Source: Saprospiraceae bacterium (GTDB lineage Bacteria; Bacteroidota; Bacteroidia; Chitinophagales; Saprospiraceae). From it: a stretch of DNA of 64,000 nucleotides. The position numbers and the translations under genes were made by a program. Under the pieces are notes generated by a model. That model made no database searches. It saw nothing but the letters and a program-made list of their open reading frames with translations, and was not told the origin of the DNA. The stretch's first letter is position 1. Each line of letters opens with the position of its first letter. The stretch spans positions 1 to 64,000 of the forward strand of contig JAHDHL010000014.1 of assembly GCA_020631355.1 (NCBI GenBank). The letters run 5' to 3'. Shown in pieces: positions 44,413 through 62,999 of this stretch.

Positions 44413-45279
44413 TTATGCGGACTCTTTCGAGGGGGATTTTTCGAAGTATTGCAGCAAATCCCCAACGGTATTTTTCAATGATCTACGATCCGTGATGAAA
44501 TCCAAGAATCCATGTTCCATAAGGAATTCAGAGGTTTGGAATCCATCGGGTAAATCCTTTTTGATGGTTTCCTTGACAACTCTGGGCCCCGCAAAGGCAA
44601 TCAGGGCATTGGGTTCGGCAAAATTAATATCACCAAGCATTGCAAATGATGCTGTAACGCCTCCGGTAGTAGGGTCAGTCAGTAATGAAAAGTAAGGTAC
44701 TCCTGATTTGGCCAATAGGGTTAGTTTTGATGCCGTTTTTGCCATCTGCATGAGGGAAAACGCAGATTCCATCATCCTTGCACCTCCTGATTTTGATATC
44801 ATAAGGAACGGCGTTTGAGTTTCTAATGCGTAGTCTATTGCCTTGGCTATTTTTTCTCCAACTACGGAACCCATTGAACCGCCAATGAAACTGAAATCCA
44901 TGGCCGCTACTACAAGTGGACGCTTATTCACCTTACCTGTAGCTACAGAAACTGCATCTGTAAGGCTGGTTTTATCTTGGGCACTTTTGAGTCTCTCAGT
45001 ATAGGGTTTGAGGTCGGTGAACTCCAAGTGGTCCTTAGAAACCAAGCCTTCGAAAAGTTCAGTGTATTTTTCATTGTCGAATAACAAATCAAAATAGTCA
45101 GCCGAACCAATCCTTACATGGTGTTCGCATTTGACACAGATAAAACTGTTTTCCTTGAGTTCCTTGATTGTATTGGCATGCTTGCATTTCTTGCATTTAT
45201 GCCAGACACCATCAGGTACTTCTTTCTTATTTTTGGTAGTCGTTTGAATTCCTTCCCTAAGTCTCTTGAACCAGCTCAT
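44413..45279 (-). CDS. accD: Acetyl-CoA carboxylase carboxyltransferase subunit beta
   Basis: The 288-residue subunit works with AccA to transfer carboxyl from biotin to acetyl-CoA, forming malonyl-CoA for fatty acid synthesis. The N-terminal zinc ribbon is visible as CKKC and CVKC (residues about 33-55). The crotonase-like core has AMDFSFIGGSMGSVVGEK, the oxyanion region SGGARMMES and LTDPTTGGVTASFAMLGD, all hallmarks of AccD. Length matches the family. It has its own terminator and a -7-like box, so it is probably transcribed alone. Confidence 0.97.
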   Translation of the reverse strand: MSWFKRLREGIQTTTKNKKEVPDGVWHKCKKCKHANTIKELKENSFICVKCEHHVRIGSADYFDLLFDNEKYTELFEGLVSKDHLEFTDLKPYTERLKSAQDKTSLTDAVSVATGKVNKRPLVVAAMDFSFIGGSMGSVVGEKIAKAIDYALETQTPFLMISKSGGARMMESAFSLMQMAKTASKLTLLAKSGVPYFSLLTDPTTGGVTASFAMLGDINFAEPNALIAFAGPRVVKETIKKDLPDGFQTSEFLMEHGFLDFITDRRSLKNTVGDLLQYFEKSPSKESA

Positions 45280-45302
45280 ATATCTGTTTTATTCAATGAG
45301 TG

Positions 45303-45310
45303 CAAAAATA
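45303..45310 (-). promoter_or_regulatory. Candidate -7 box for accD
   Basis: On the minus strand TATTTTTGC fits the Bacteroidota consensus TAnnTTTGC, 23 bases before the accD ATG. It directly follows the terminator of the upstream ilvE gene. No clear -33 TTG was found. Confidence 0.4.
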
Positions 45311-45314
45311 AAAC

Positions 45315-45352
45315 AAAAAGGTCTTGGATTAATGAAAATCCAAGACCTTTTT
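45315..45352 (-). terminator. Terminator of ilvE
   Basis: A perfect 16-bp stem (AAAAAGGTCTTGGATT with AATCCAAGACCTTTTT) has a six-base loop. T-rich sequence follows on the minus strand (TTTTTGTTTTATTTTTG). It is the strongest intrinsic terminator in the window. Confidence 0.92.
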
Positions 45353-45378
45353 TCATATTGCTGTAAACAGTACTGATA

Positions 45379-46458
45379 TTACAATTTTTCAACCCAGCCG
45401 AATGGGTCAGCAATTACACCTGTTCTGATATCGTTGATTTCTTTTTTCAGCATGTTGCCAATCTTCCTGTCCTCAACGGGCGGAAGCACCATTTTGACAT
45501 CCTTGTGGGTTAGGTCCGCTACGTGCGAAACAACTGCAGCTGTACCAGAACCAAAAATTTCTTTCAACTCTCCATTGTTGTGGGCTTCAATGACCTCGTC
45601 AATCGAAATCTTTCTTTCTTCAACTTCGATTCCCTTATTCTTAAGGATATCAATGAAACTCTTTCTTGTGATTCCTTTCAGGATAGCACCATCTGTATTG
45701 GGAGTAACCACCTTATCACCTATTACGAAGAAAAGGTTCATTGTTCCTACTTCCTGTATGTATTTGAATTCATGTGCATCCATCCACATTACTTGGTCGT
45801 AACCAGCTTCATTGGCTAATCTCATGGGTAATAGGGATGCAGCGTAGTTTCCTGCTGCCTTTGCTTCACCTACACCCCCAACCACTGCACGGACATATTT
45901 CTGTGCCGTAACTAAGGAAACTGGCTTTGGATAGTATGGGCCAACTGGACAAAGGAAAATGATGAATTGGAATGTTTCGGATGCTTTTACACCCAAGTAT
46001 CCATCTACACCGATAATATAGGGTCTGATGTAAAGAGAACTTCCCTCAAAAGTAGGAATCCATTCCCTATCCATATCTACTAAACGCTCAATGGCCTCAC
46101 GGAATAATTCTGCAGGTACCTCTGCCATACACAATCTCCTTGCCGAAGCATTCAGTCTGTTGATGTGTTCATCAACCCTGAATAATATCGGAGTACCATC
46201 CACTTGTTTGAATGCTTTCATGCCTTCAAAAATGGCTTGGCCATAATGTAGTACATTAGATGCCGGATGTAGTGTAAGGTTTCCAAATGGCTTTATTTGG
46301 GCATTTTGCCATTTTCCATCCTTAAAATCCACAATGAACATGTGGTCTGTGAAAGTTCTTCCAAAAGGAAGATCATCAAAGTTTACTTGGTTGATTCTGG
46401 ACTCAGAAACTTTAGTAACTTTGATATCATATTTGGTTTTGACATAGAGCTTTTCCAT
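45379..46458 (-). CDS. ilvE: Branched-chain amino acid aminotransferase
   Basis: The 359-residue PLP enzyme (fold type IV) interconverts Val, Leu and Ile with their 2-oxo acids. Typical segments are FGRTFTDHMFIVDFKDGKW, LHYGQAIFEGMKAF, FRVDEHINRLNASARRLCMA, SLYIRPYI and the Bacteroidota-type VGGVGEAKAAGNYAASLLP. The later EVGTMNLFFV and FGSGTAAVVSHV contribute to the cofactor site. Length is that of the larger BCAT II-like group. The gene has its own terminator and a -7-like box 16 bases before the start, so it is probably a single-gene transcript. Confidence 0.96.
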   Translation of the reverse strand: MEKLYVKTKYDIKVTKVSESRINQVNFDDLPFGRTFTDHMFIVDFKDGKWQNAQIKPFGNLTLHPASNVLHYGQAIFEGMKAFKQVDGTPILFRVDEHINRLNASARRLCMAEVPAELFREAIERLVDMDREWIPTFEGSSLYIRPYIIGVDGYLGVKASETFQFIIFLCPVGPYYPKPVSLVTAQKYVRAVVGGVGEAKAAGNYAASLLPMRLANEAGYDQVMWMDAHEFKYIQEVGTMNLFFVIGDKVVTPNTDGAILKGITRKSFIDILKNKGIEVEERKISIDEVIEAHNNGELKEIFGSGTAAVVSHVADLTHKDVKMVLPPVEDRKIGNMLKKEINDIRTGVIADPFGWVEKL

Positions 46459-46474
46459 CTTGAAATATTTTCTA

Positions 46475-46482
46475 CAAAAATA
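46475..46482 (-). promoter_or_regulatory. Candidate -7 box for ilvE
   Basis: On the minus strand TATTTTTG fits TAnnTTTG, 16 bases before the ilvE ATG, which would give a very short leader. The upstream region is A/T-rich and no TTG at normal spacing was identified. Confidence 0.4.
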
Positions 46483-46583
46483 ACAAATTATTAAATTATA
46501 ATTTGTTAAGAAGCTGAATTGTTTAACAATTCTTCTAAAATGTTTCTAATATGACATTCATACAAAATTATATTCTGTAAAAG

Positions 46584-47006
46584 ATGGCATTTACTTACGA
46601 CTTCTATTCTGTAAAAGAATGGTTTGATGAAAATTTTGAACCTAATGGAAGCAACCAAAGTCAGGTTTTATTCGTCTACGCTTCTGATGATAAGGATCAT
46701 CTCGGATTTTTATCCAAAGTTATTTCTGCTGTCAATTTGGATATGGAACGTTCATTGAGTTGTGCCATTGATAATGATGGGTATATGAAAATACCTAGTA
46801 CTTGGGAAGGTCGGAATATCAGTGTTATCCTTGCTTTTGGATTGCTTCCCAAGCAATTATGTCATAATTATAGTTGTAATGCTTATGAAGTGCAACAGTA
46901 TAATGGGGTGAAAGTATTATATGCGGAGGGACTGTCTCATATTAAAGATAGTAAGGAAAGCAAGAAGAAATTATGGATTTGTTTGAAAGAATTATTCGGA
47001 GTTTGA
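46584..47006 (+). CDS. Conserved-looking protein of unknown function
   Basis: I do not recognise this 140-residue soluble protein. It starts with FTYDFYSVKEWFDENF and continues with QVLFVYASDDKDHLGFLSKV, ISVILAFGLLPKQL and a C-terminal segment ending in KKKLWICLKELFG. Alternating hydrophobic strands and helices suggest an alpha/beta fold. The closing pattern, a Lys-rich helix leading to Leu-Trp and Leu-x-x-Leu-Phe, faintly recalls the psi subunit/uracil-glycosylase-like fold, but that is only a guess. It is the first gene of a run with rdgB (13 bases apart), so it may be linked to nucleotide or DNA metabolism. Confidence 0.75.
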   Translation: MAFTYDFYSVKEWFDENFEPNGSNQSQVLFVYASDDKDHLGFLSKVISAVNLDMERSLSCAIDNDGYMKIPSTWEGRNISVILAFGLLPKQLCHNYSCNAYEVQQYNGVKVLYAEGLSHIKDSKESKKKLWICLKELFGV

Positions 47007-47019
47007 TTAACTTTCAACC

Positions 47020-47592
47020 ATGAAAATCGTATTTGGTACTTCCAATAAGAACAAATTGAGAGAAATTGTCTCCATGCTACCGGAAAGTATGGATTTAGTG
47101 GGTTTGAAAGACATTGGTTGCCATGAAGAAGTACCGGAAACTTCTCTTACGATAGAGGGAAATGCTCGTCAGAAAGCACAATACATATATGATCATTATG
47201 GCCATGATTGTTTTGCAGAGGATACGGGTTTGGAAGTCAAGTCATTAGATATGAGACCGGGAGTGTATACTGCAAGATATGCAGGCCCACAAAGGAATCC
47301 GGTTGATAATATGAATAAGGTCTTAGAAGAATTACAGGAAGAAAAGGGTAGGGAGGCCCGGTTCAAAACTGTTATAGCGTATATAAGACGTGGAGAGATG
47401 TTCACTTTTGAGGGAATCATTAATGGACAAATTGCTCACGAAAAATTAGGTACTGATGGGTTCGGTTACGATCCTATATTCATACCAGATGGAGAAACGA
47501 GATCTTTCGCTCAAATGACTAAGGATGAGAAAAATTCAATGAGCCATAGAGCAAGGGCGTTCAAGTCATTTTTAAACTTTTTAAACAAATAA
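47020..47592 (+). CDS. rdgB: Non-canonical purine NTP pyrophosphatase (RdgB/HAM1 family)
   Basis: The 190-residue enzyme hydrolyses dITP, ITP and XTP to monophosphates and so keeps deaminated purines out of DNA and RNA. The family signatures are all present: IVFGTSNKNKLREI at the N-terminus, FAEDTGLEVKSLDMRPGVYTARYAG in the middle (with the metal-binding Glu and Asp), and FGYDPIF followed by FAQM and SHRARA near the end. Length is normal. It follows the unknown gene at 46584 after 13 bases and precedes the sigma factor gene by 45 bases. Confidence 0.96.
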   Translation: MKIVFGTSNKNKLREIVSMLPESMDLVGLKDIGCHEEVPETSLTIEGNARQKAQYIYDHYGHDCFAEDTGLEVKSLDMRPGVYTARYAGPQRNPVDNMNKVLEELQEEKGREARFKTVIAYIRRGEMFTFEGIINGQIAHEKLGTDGFGYDPIFIPDGETRSFAQMTKDEKNSMSHRARAFKSFLNFLNK

Positions 47593-47637
47593 GGGGGAAT
47601 ACATTAGAACATCTTTGAGAACAATTAACTGAAATAT

Positions 47638-48195
47638 ATGGCAGATTTGTCTATAAATTCTGGATTAGTTATCAGCACGGACTTACTACAGTCCTGCATT
47701 GCTGGTAATCGTGCCAGTCAAGAACTATTGTACAAGAAATTCGCACCTAAAATGTTTGCTATCTGTCTCAGATATGCAGAGAATAGCCAGAGTGCGGAGG
47801 ATATTTTACAGGAAGGCTTCATCAAGGTCTTCAACCATTTGGATCGTTTCAGGTCAGATGGTTCTTTTGAAGGATGGATGAAACGAATATTCGTGAATAC
47901 ATCCATAGAGTATTACAGGAAATCAATCGTAGCCAAACGATATGTAGAGATTGAAAAGGTATATGACTACCAAACCCGTGAGGAAGATGCAGTCAGTAAG
48001 CTGGCTAAAATGGATCTCATAGGAATGGTACAGAAATTGCCTACTGGATATAGGACAGTGTTCAATCTATATGCAATCGAGGGCTACACACACAAAGAAA
48101 TCAGCAAACTACTCTCCATATCGGAGGGTACATCGAAATCGCAGTTAGCAAGAGCAAGGGCAATGTTGCAGAAAATGCTAAAAAGGGTGAAATGA
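47638..48195 (+). CDS. ECF-type RNA polymerase sigma factor
   Basis: The 185-residue protein has the two-domain structure of ECF sigma factors. Region 2 (about 22-90) includes LLYKKFAPKMFAICLRYA, SAEDILQEGFIKVFNHLDRF and FEGWMKRIFVNTSIEYYR. Region 4 (about 130-180) includes LPTGYRTVFNLYAIEGYTHKEISKLLSISEGTSKSQLARAR, whose helix-turn-helix binds the -35 element. It would direct transcription of an unknown regulon. Its last four bases overlap the start of the next gene (ATGA), which encodes a membrane protein likely to control it. Confidence 0.94.
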   Translation: MADLSINSGLVISTDLLQSCIAGNRASQELLYKKFAPKMFAICLRYAENSQSAEDILQEGFIKVFNHLDRFRSDGSFEGWMKRIFVNTSIEYYRKSIVAKRYVEIEKVYDYQTREEDAVSKLAKMDLIGMVQKLPTGYRTVFNLYAIEGYTHKEISKLLSISEGTSKSQLARARAMLQKMLKRVK

Positions 48196-48869
48196 GTAAA
48201 GAACATGACCATATAGATGACCTCTTTAGAGAGGCTTTCAATGATATGGAATCCAATCCGGGTGATCAGCTCTGGGATAAGATTTCAGATGGTATTTCTG
48301 AAGAGCAGGTCGATGATTTGTTCAAGGAGGCATTAGGTAGCCAAATGGCACAACCATCCGAAAAGGTTTGGAAAGAAGTGGAACAGAACCTACCTCTGAA
48401 CCTCGAACTCAAGAGAAGTTTGAGTTATCTATCTTATGTAGCTGCATTCACAGTTATAGGAATGCTTTGCATGAGTGTTTATTTCTTCGTAACAGAAGAA
48501 AAGAAAGAAACGCCTACACCTGAACCATCGGTAAATATTGCCATAGCCATTGATGAGGTGGAAACTCCTGTCATTCCTGATGAATCCGTAGTATCAGAAG
48601 AAGAAAAGATTGATGGTAGTTTGGCTACCGATAATACATTGAATGAGAAAATCCAGTCAGTAGAACTGAATAAGGAAGATGAGTTTGTCTTCGATGTGGA
48701 CGAGGATAAAATCAGACAAATACTTGAACCATTATCACCTTTACCGATTGATTCTGCAATAGCAAGGGTCAACGGAAACACCAGTACACAGAAAGAAAAT
48801 ACTGAGGGAATCATCATTCCGGAAAATTTTGATGAGACCATACTCCCTCTGGATGATAGCTTTGAATAG
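48192..48869 (+). CDS. Single-pass membrane protein, candidate anti-sigma factor
   Basis: The 225-residue protein has a cytoplasmic N-terminus of about 75 residues, one membrane helix (about 76-98, YVAAFTVIGMLCMSVYFFV) and an acidic periplasmic tail. The N-terminus holds two similar motifs: DDLFREAF followed by GDQLWDKI, then DDLFKEAL followed by SEKVWKEV, so it looks internally duplicated. No zinc-binding His-Cys-Cys motif is seen. Overlap with the sigma factor gene and its topology suggest that it holds or regulates the sigma factor at the membrane. Function is inferred from position, not from a recognised domain. Confidence 0.82.
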   Translation: MSKEHDHIDDLFREAFNDMESNPGDQLWDKISDGISEEQVDDLFKEALGSQMAQPSEKVWKEVEQNLPLNLELKRSLSYLSYVAAFTVIGMLCMSVYFFVTEEKKETPTPEPSVNIAIAIDEVETPVIPDESVVSEEEKIDGSLATDNTLNEKIQSVELNKEDEFVFDVDEDKIRQILEPLSPLPIDSAIARVNGNTSTQKENTEGIIIPENFDETILPLDDSFE

Positions 48870-48897
48870 TTTCAAAGTCTAATAATCACCAAGTAAT

Positions 48898-48937
48898 GAG
48901 CCAGTTATCCTATATTGAGGTAGCTGGTTCTTTTTTT
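48898..48937 (+). terminator. Terminator of the sigma factor operon
   Basis: GAGCCAGTTA pairs with TAGCTGGTTC (two G-T wobbles) around a 13-base loop, then seven T residues follow. It overlaps the 3' end of the convergent esterase gene. Confidence 0.75.
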
Positions 48938-49839
48938 GCAATCATCCTTAACAGGTATGCCCCGATTTCCTGTAATGCTTGTTGCGACTCAGGCATAAAG
49001 AACTGGCGATTAAAATGCCAGACATGAGGTAATCCCTCATATTCATTCAATATACATTCCACACCATCATCCTGAGCCCTTTGGGCCAATTTCCTTGAAT
49101 CATCCGCGAGTACTTCTATAGAGCCAACATGAATCAGCATAGGAGGCAAACCCTCTAAATTCGCATACAGGGCATTGCATTCAGGATGTTCTGGGTAATA
49201 AGGGGGCCTGATATAATACGGTATGATTTCCCGAATGAATTTGGGAATGACAAAAGGATCTTTTTCCGCATTGGCTTCTACACTATCGGAAGAACAGGTC
49301 ATGTCCAAGAAAGGTGAAAGGAGTACTACGCAACCTGGCATATTGACATTGAGTTGTTTCATGGCTACCAGGGATTGCATGATCAGACCAGCACCTGCGG
49401 AATCACCAATCAATGCAATCCGCTTATTCGGATACTCTTTTTGCAAGGCCGAATAAACCCTGATGACATCATCCCTTCCTGCAGGGAATGGATGCTCCGG
49501 TGCTAATCTATAATTGAATATGACAGCAGGTAAACCGGATTCATGGACGATCCAACCCGCCAAGGGGCGATGGGTATCTATGCTCCCCATGAAATAACCT
49601 CCACCATGTACGTACATGATGATGGCATCCTCTCGTTCAAGTTCATTGGGCGTGATGATTTCAGCTTCGATAGTATCAAGTGTTATGGGCGTAACACTGA
49701 CTGTCCAAGGAGTAAGGAACGTTTTGATGAATAAGTCATCCATGGTATGGCGGATGTCAAGGATATCAAAATCCTGTTTTTCCATCGTCTTTCGACGATA
49801 CTTCATCACAAACTTGATGATTTCGTTTTGTAAACTCAT
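48910..49839 (-). CDS. Alpha/beta hydrolase, HSL-like esterase/lipase family
   Basis: The 309-residue protein is an esterase of the hormone-sensitive-lipase group. The oxyanion motif is YVHGGGYFMGS (HGGG near residue 78) and the nucleophile elbow is GDSAGAGL. The acid is likely in IEVLADDSR and the catalytic His in GLPHVWHF near residue 280. Preferred substrates of the family are short to medium acyl esters; the natural substrate is unknown. No signal peptide is present, so it is probably cytoplasmic. It lies 8 bases after ribH on the same strand. Confidence 0.92.
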   Translation of the reverse strand: MSLQNEIIKFVMKYRRKTMEKQDFDILDIRHTMDDLFIKTFLTPWTVSVTPITLDTIEAEIITPNELEREDAIIMYVHGGGYFMGSIDTHRPLAGWIVHESGLPAVIFNYRLAPEHPFPAGRDDVIRVYSALQKEYPNKRIALIGDSAGAGLIMQSLVAMKQLNVNMPGCVVLLSPFLDMTCSSDSVEANAEKDPFVIPKFIREIIPYYIRPPYYPEHPECNALYANLEGLPPMLIHVGSIEVLADDSRKLAQRAQDDGVECILNEYEGLPHVWHFNRQFFMPESQQALQEIGAYLLRMIAKKEPATSI

Positions 49840-49847
49840 GGTTTGGG

Positions 49848-50363
49848 CTAGAATCCGATTTTTTTCTTTCCGGTATCAAAAGATTTTTCAAGGGCTACCA
49901 TTCTGATGGCAGTAGTGGCTGCTTCCACACCTTTATTGCCATATTTTCCACCAGCCCTGTCTTTGGCTTGTTGCTCGTCATTAGGAGTAAGTACACCGAA
50001 AATATGAGGGACACCTGTCATCAGGCCAAGGCTGACCAAACCACTCGCTACGGACTGGTTGATGTATTCATTATGAGAAGTTTCACCCTTGATGACACAA
50101 CCGATACAAATCATTGCATCCACCTCTTTCTTGGTTCCGAGTATCTTGGCACCTCCGGGCAGCTCGTAAGTGCCGGGGACTTGGACAGTGTGGATGTTTT
50201 CCGACTTAGCCCCTAATTCTACCAAAGTATCAAAACAGCCCTCGTATAGTTTATGTGTGATTTCCTTATTCCAGGCGGATACCACGATACCGAATCTCAT
50301 ATCAACGGCACTTGGCATTTCTTCCTTATCATAATCCGATAAGTTTTGTAGGGCACTACTCAT
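49848..50363 (-). CDS. ribH: 6,7-dimethyl-8-ribityllumazine synthase
   Basis: The 171-residue enzyme condenses ribitylamino-uracil with dihydroxybutanone phosphate in riboflavin synthesis and usually assembles into pentamers or icosahedral shells. Visible signatures are GIVVSAWNKEIT, QVPGTYELPGGAKIL, CIGCVIKGETSHNEYI (with the catalytic His) and GVLTPNDEQQAKDRAGG. Length is slightly above that of many homologues because of an N-terminal extension. It starts two bases after the rfaD stop and probably shares that transcript. Confidence 0.97.
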   Translation of the reverse strand: MSSALQNLSDYDKEEMPSAVDMRFGIVVSAWNKEITHKLYEGCFDTLVELGAKSENIHTVQVPGTYELPGGAKILGTKKEVDAMICIGCVIKGETSHNEYINQSVASGLVSLGLMTGVPHIFGVLTPNDEQQAKDRAGGKYGNKGVEAATTAIRMVALEKSFDTGKKKIGF

Positions 50364-50365
50364 GA

Positions 50366-51331
50366 CTAAAAGTATTTTTGTTGTGTCAGATAATCTTGTA
50401 CATATTCCCGAATCCCTTGCTCCAAAGTCTTGAACTCATGTACCAAAACAGAGGCCGAAGATAATTTTTTAACATCAGCTTCTGTAAAATATTGATAATT
50501 TTCTCTGATATCAATAGGTGTATCTATAAAACCTATCCTTGGTGTAATGTTCAATGAATGGAATACATTTTCGACCAAATCCAGAAATGTTCTCGCCTGT
50601 CCCGTACCAAGATTATATATGCCAGTTTGTGGCGTCGATTCCATGAAATGATACAAGGTAGAAACAACATCTTCCACATGAATGAAATCCCTTTTTTGTT
50701 CTCCATCCTTGAAATCAGGGTGATGGGATCGGAATAACTTCATTTGTTGTGTTTCCTGTATCTGACGATAACAATGAAAAATTACTGAAGCCATTCTGCC
50801 CTTGTGGTATTCATTAGGCCCATAAACATTGAAAAATTTGAAACCATACCAATAGGGAGGCGTTATGTTCTGCTTCAAAATCCATTTATCAAACTCATTT
50901 TTAGATTCGCCATAAGGATTCAAGGGTTGTAACGATGAAACAATATCATGAGAATCCTCATATCCCAATGCTCCGTCACCGTATGTGGCGGCACTAGACG
51001 CATAGATGAATGTGATGTTTTTACGAATGCAGGTAATCCATAGTTTTTTAGAATATTCAAGATTTAATTCATCAAATATCGCTTGGTCGCTTTCGGCTGT
51101 ATCGGTTCTGGCTCCCAGATGAATGATACATTCCAAGTCTAAACCATCCAATTTGTTTTCATCCAAATCATTCCTATGGATTATGGAATGGAATTCCAAT
51201 CGTTTCCAGTTATTATCCTTTCTGTGCTGATTAAAATCATCTACAAGGATAACATCATGATGTCCCATCTTATTGAGATAGGACAACATACAACTTCCAA
51301 TGAATCCTGCTGCTCCTGTAAGTAGTATCAT
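50366..51331 (-). CDS. rfaD: ADP-L-glycero-D-manno-heptose 6-epimerase (NAD-dependent epimerase)
   Basis: The 321-residue short-chain dehydrogenase/epimerase has the NADP-binding motif ILLTGAAGFIGSCML and the HldD-type continuation DVILVDDFNQHRKDNNWKRL. The catalytic Tyr and Lys lie in PYGESKNEFDKWI. Other typical segments are YASSAATYGDG, FKFFNVYGPNEYHKGRMASV and KRDFIHVEDV. It makes the heptose precursor for the lipopolysaccharide inner core, so it links to the surface-glycan theme of the window. Related sugar epimerases remain possible, but the HldD-specific N-terminal and central motifs favour this call. It begins 46 bases after the giant adhesin gene ends. Confidence 0.88.
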   Translation of the reverse strand: MILLTGAAGFIGSCMLSYLNKMGHHDVILVDDFNQHRKDNNWKRLEFHSIIHRNDLDENKLDGLDLECIIHLGARTDTAESDQAIFDELNLEYSKKLWITCIRKNITFIYASSAATYGDGALGYEDSHDIVSSLQPLNPYGESKNEFDKWILKQNITPPYWYGFKFFNVYGPNEYHKGRMASVIFHCYRQIQETQQMKLFRSHHPDFKDGEQKRDFIHVEDVVSTLYHFMESTPQTGIYNLGTGQARTFLDLVENVFHSLNITPRIGFIDTPIDIRENYQYFTEADVKKLSSASVLVHEFKTLEQGIREYVQDYLTQQKYF

Positions 51332-51342
51332 AATTAAGCATG

Positions 51343-51371
51343 CAGGGCCAACAATTGTCTTGTTGGCCCTG
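51343..51371 (-). terminator. Terminator of the giant adhesin gene
   Basis: A perfect 12-bp stem (CAGGGCCAACAA with TTGTTGGCCCTG) has a five-base loop. It lies seven bases after the stop of the giant gene. The minus-strand sequence beyond it (CATGCTTAATTATG) is only weakly T-rich. Confidence 0.75.
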
Positions 51372-51377
51372 ATTATT

Positions 51378-61751
<10,374 letters not shown>

Positions 61752-61910
61752 GTTGATTGTTGTTTTGCAACCTTATAGTTCTTAAAAAAACAGACATATA
61801 AAGATAGATGAACATTCGCTCAATCCATAATGAAATAATGTATCGCTTTAAGCAATATATCAGATTAATCGAAATGTCATTTGAAAATTCTGTATTATGA
61901 CCATAAATAA

Positions 61911-61918
61911 TAATTTTG
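61911..61918 (+). promoter_or_regulatory. Candidate -7 box for the sugar-phosphate isomerase gene
   Basis: TAATTTTGC fits the Bacteroidota -7 consensus TAnnTTTGC. A TTG lies 27 bases upstream, longer than the usual spacing. If real, transcription would begin after the ATG at 61897, which supports the start at 61951. Confidence 0.4.
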
Positions 61919-61950
61919 CTGTACAAGCTTATTTTAAGAGCAAAAAAACT

Positions 61951-62931
61951 ATGGAAGATCTCATCAATCAATTTCCCGTTCATCTTAAGACACAACTGGA
62001 AACGCATTCATTTGACCAGTTGGACGCCGATGGCATATCCAATGTGGTCATCCTAGGAATGGGTGGTTCAGGTATTGGTGGGAGAATCGTACAATCACTC
62101 GTATCAGAGGAATGTTCAGTTCCCATAATCATTGTGAATAATTATGCCATACCGGGTTTTGTGAATCAGAACAGTTTGGTTATTGCTTCCTCTTATTCAG
62201 GGAATACGGAGGAAACCTTGGCTGCTTTCAGAAAAGCGCAAGAGAAAAAAGCCAGACTAGCAGCCATCACATCAGGTGGAAAGATGGAGGCATTGTGTAA
62301 TACCTCATCTTTTCCCTATGTAAAATTGCCGGGAGGATATCCGGCTCCTAGGGCTTGCCTTGGATTTTCAACTCTTGCATTATTAAAAGTGCTGAATGCT
62401 TTCGGATTGATTGGTGTTGGCTTATTGAATGAAATGGGTGATGTAAGTGATTTCTTGATCAATCATCAATCCGATATCAGGAAACTTGCAAAGGAAGTGG
62501 CTGAATCCACTCATGGGAAGATGAAAGTCCTTTATGCTGAGAATGATTTTGCGGCTGTCTTGGTAAGATGGGCCCAACAAATCAACGAAAACGCCAAGGA
62601 ATTGGCACTTCATCATACCATACCTGAGATGAATCACAATGAAATAGTAGGCTGGGAATCCGAAAATAAGGAAAAAGCCGTGATTTATCTAAGGAACCGT
62701 GATGACTTGGAAAGAAACCAAAAAAGGATGGATATCATGCGGGTGACCATTGAACCCAATGCCGCATCCATTACGGAAATTGAAGCCCAAGGGAAAAATT
62801 TTATGGAAAAATTATTCTATTCCATACATTTGGGTGACTATCTTTCATTAGAAATGTCTATTTTGAACGAAGTGGATGTCATGTCCATTGAATCCATAAA
62901 CCACCTCAAAGGTGAATTAGCCAAATTGTAG
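61951..62931 (+). CDS. Bifunctional phosphoglucose/phosphomannose isomerase (SIS domains)
   Basis: The 326-residue enzyme has two SIS domains and interconverts glucose 6-phosphate or mannose 6-phosphate with fructose 6-phosphate. Characteristic segments are VVILGMGGSGIGGRIV, VIASSYSGNTEETLAAF, ITSGGKMEAL, LPGGYPAPRACLGFSTLALL and the C-terminal HNEIVGWE and ETIxMS-like EMSILNEVDVMSIESI. I chose the ATG at 61951 (MEDLINQFP) because it agrees with the family's usual beginning and because a -7-like box lies just upstream. The frame extends to an ATG at 61897, which would add 18 residues. Its product feeds both glycolysis and GDP-sugar supply for surface glycans. Confidence 0.92.
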   Translation: MEDLINQFPVHLKTQLETHSFDQLDADGISNVVILGMGGSGIGGRIVQSLVSEECSVPIIIVNNYAIPGFVNQNSLVIASSYSGNTEETLAAFRKAQEKKARLAAITSGGKMEALCNTSSFPYVKLPGGYPAPRACLGFSTLALLKVLNAFGLIGVGLLNEMGDVSDFLINHQSDIRKLAKEVAESTHGKMKVLYAENDFAAVLVRWAQQINENAKELALHHTIPEMNHNEIVGWESENKEKAVIYLRNRDDLERNQKRMDIMRVTIEPNAASITEIEAQGKNFMEKLFYSIHLGDYLSLEMSILNEVDVMSIESINHLKGELAKL

Positions 62932-62965
62932 GAAAACAAAAGTAGAACTACATAAGATGGATTAG

Positions 62966-62999
62966 GGTATTGGCCTTGTGTCAGTACCTTAATTTTTTT
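62966..62999 (+). terminator. Terminator of the sugar-phosphate isomerase gene
   Basis: GGTATTG pairs with CAGTACC (one wobble) around a nine-base loop, and TTAATTTTTTT follows. It overlaps the 3' end of the convergent gene at 62981. Confidence 0.6.
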
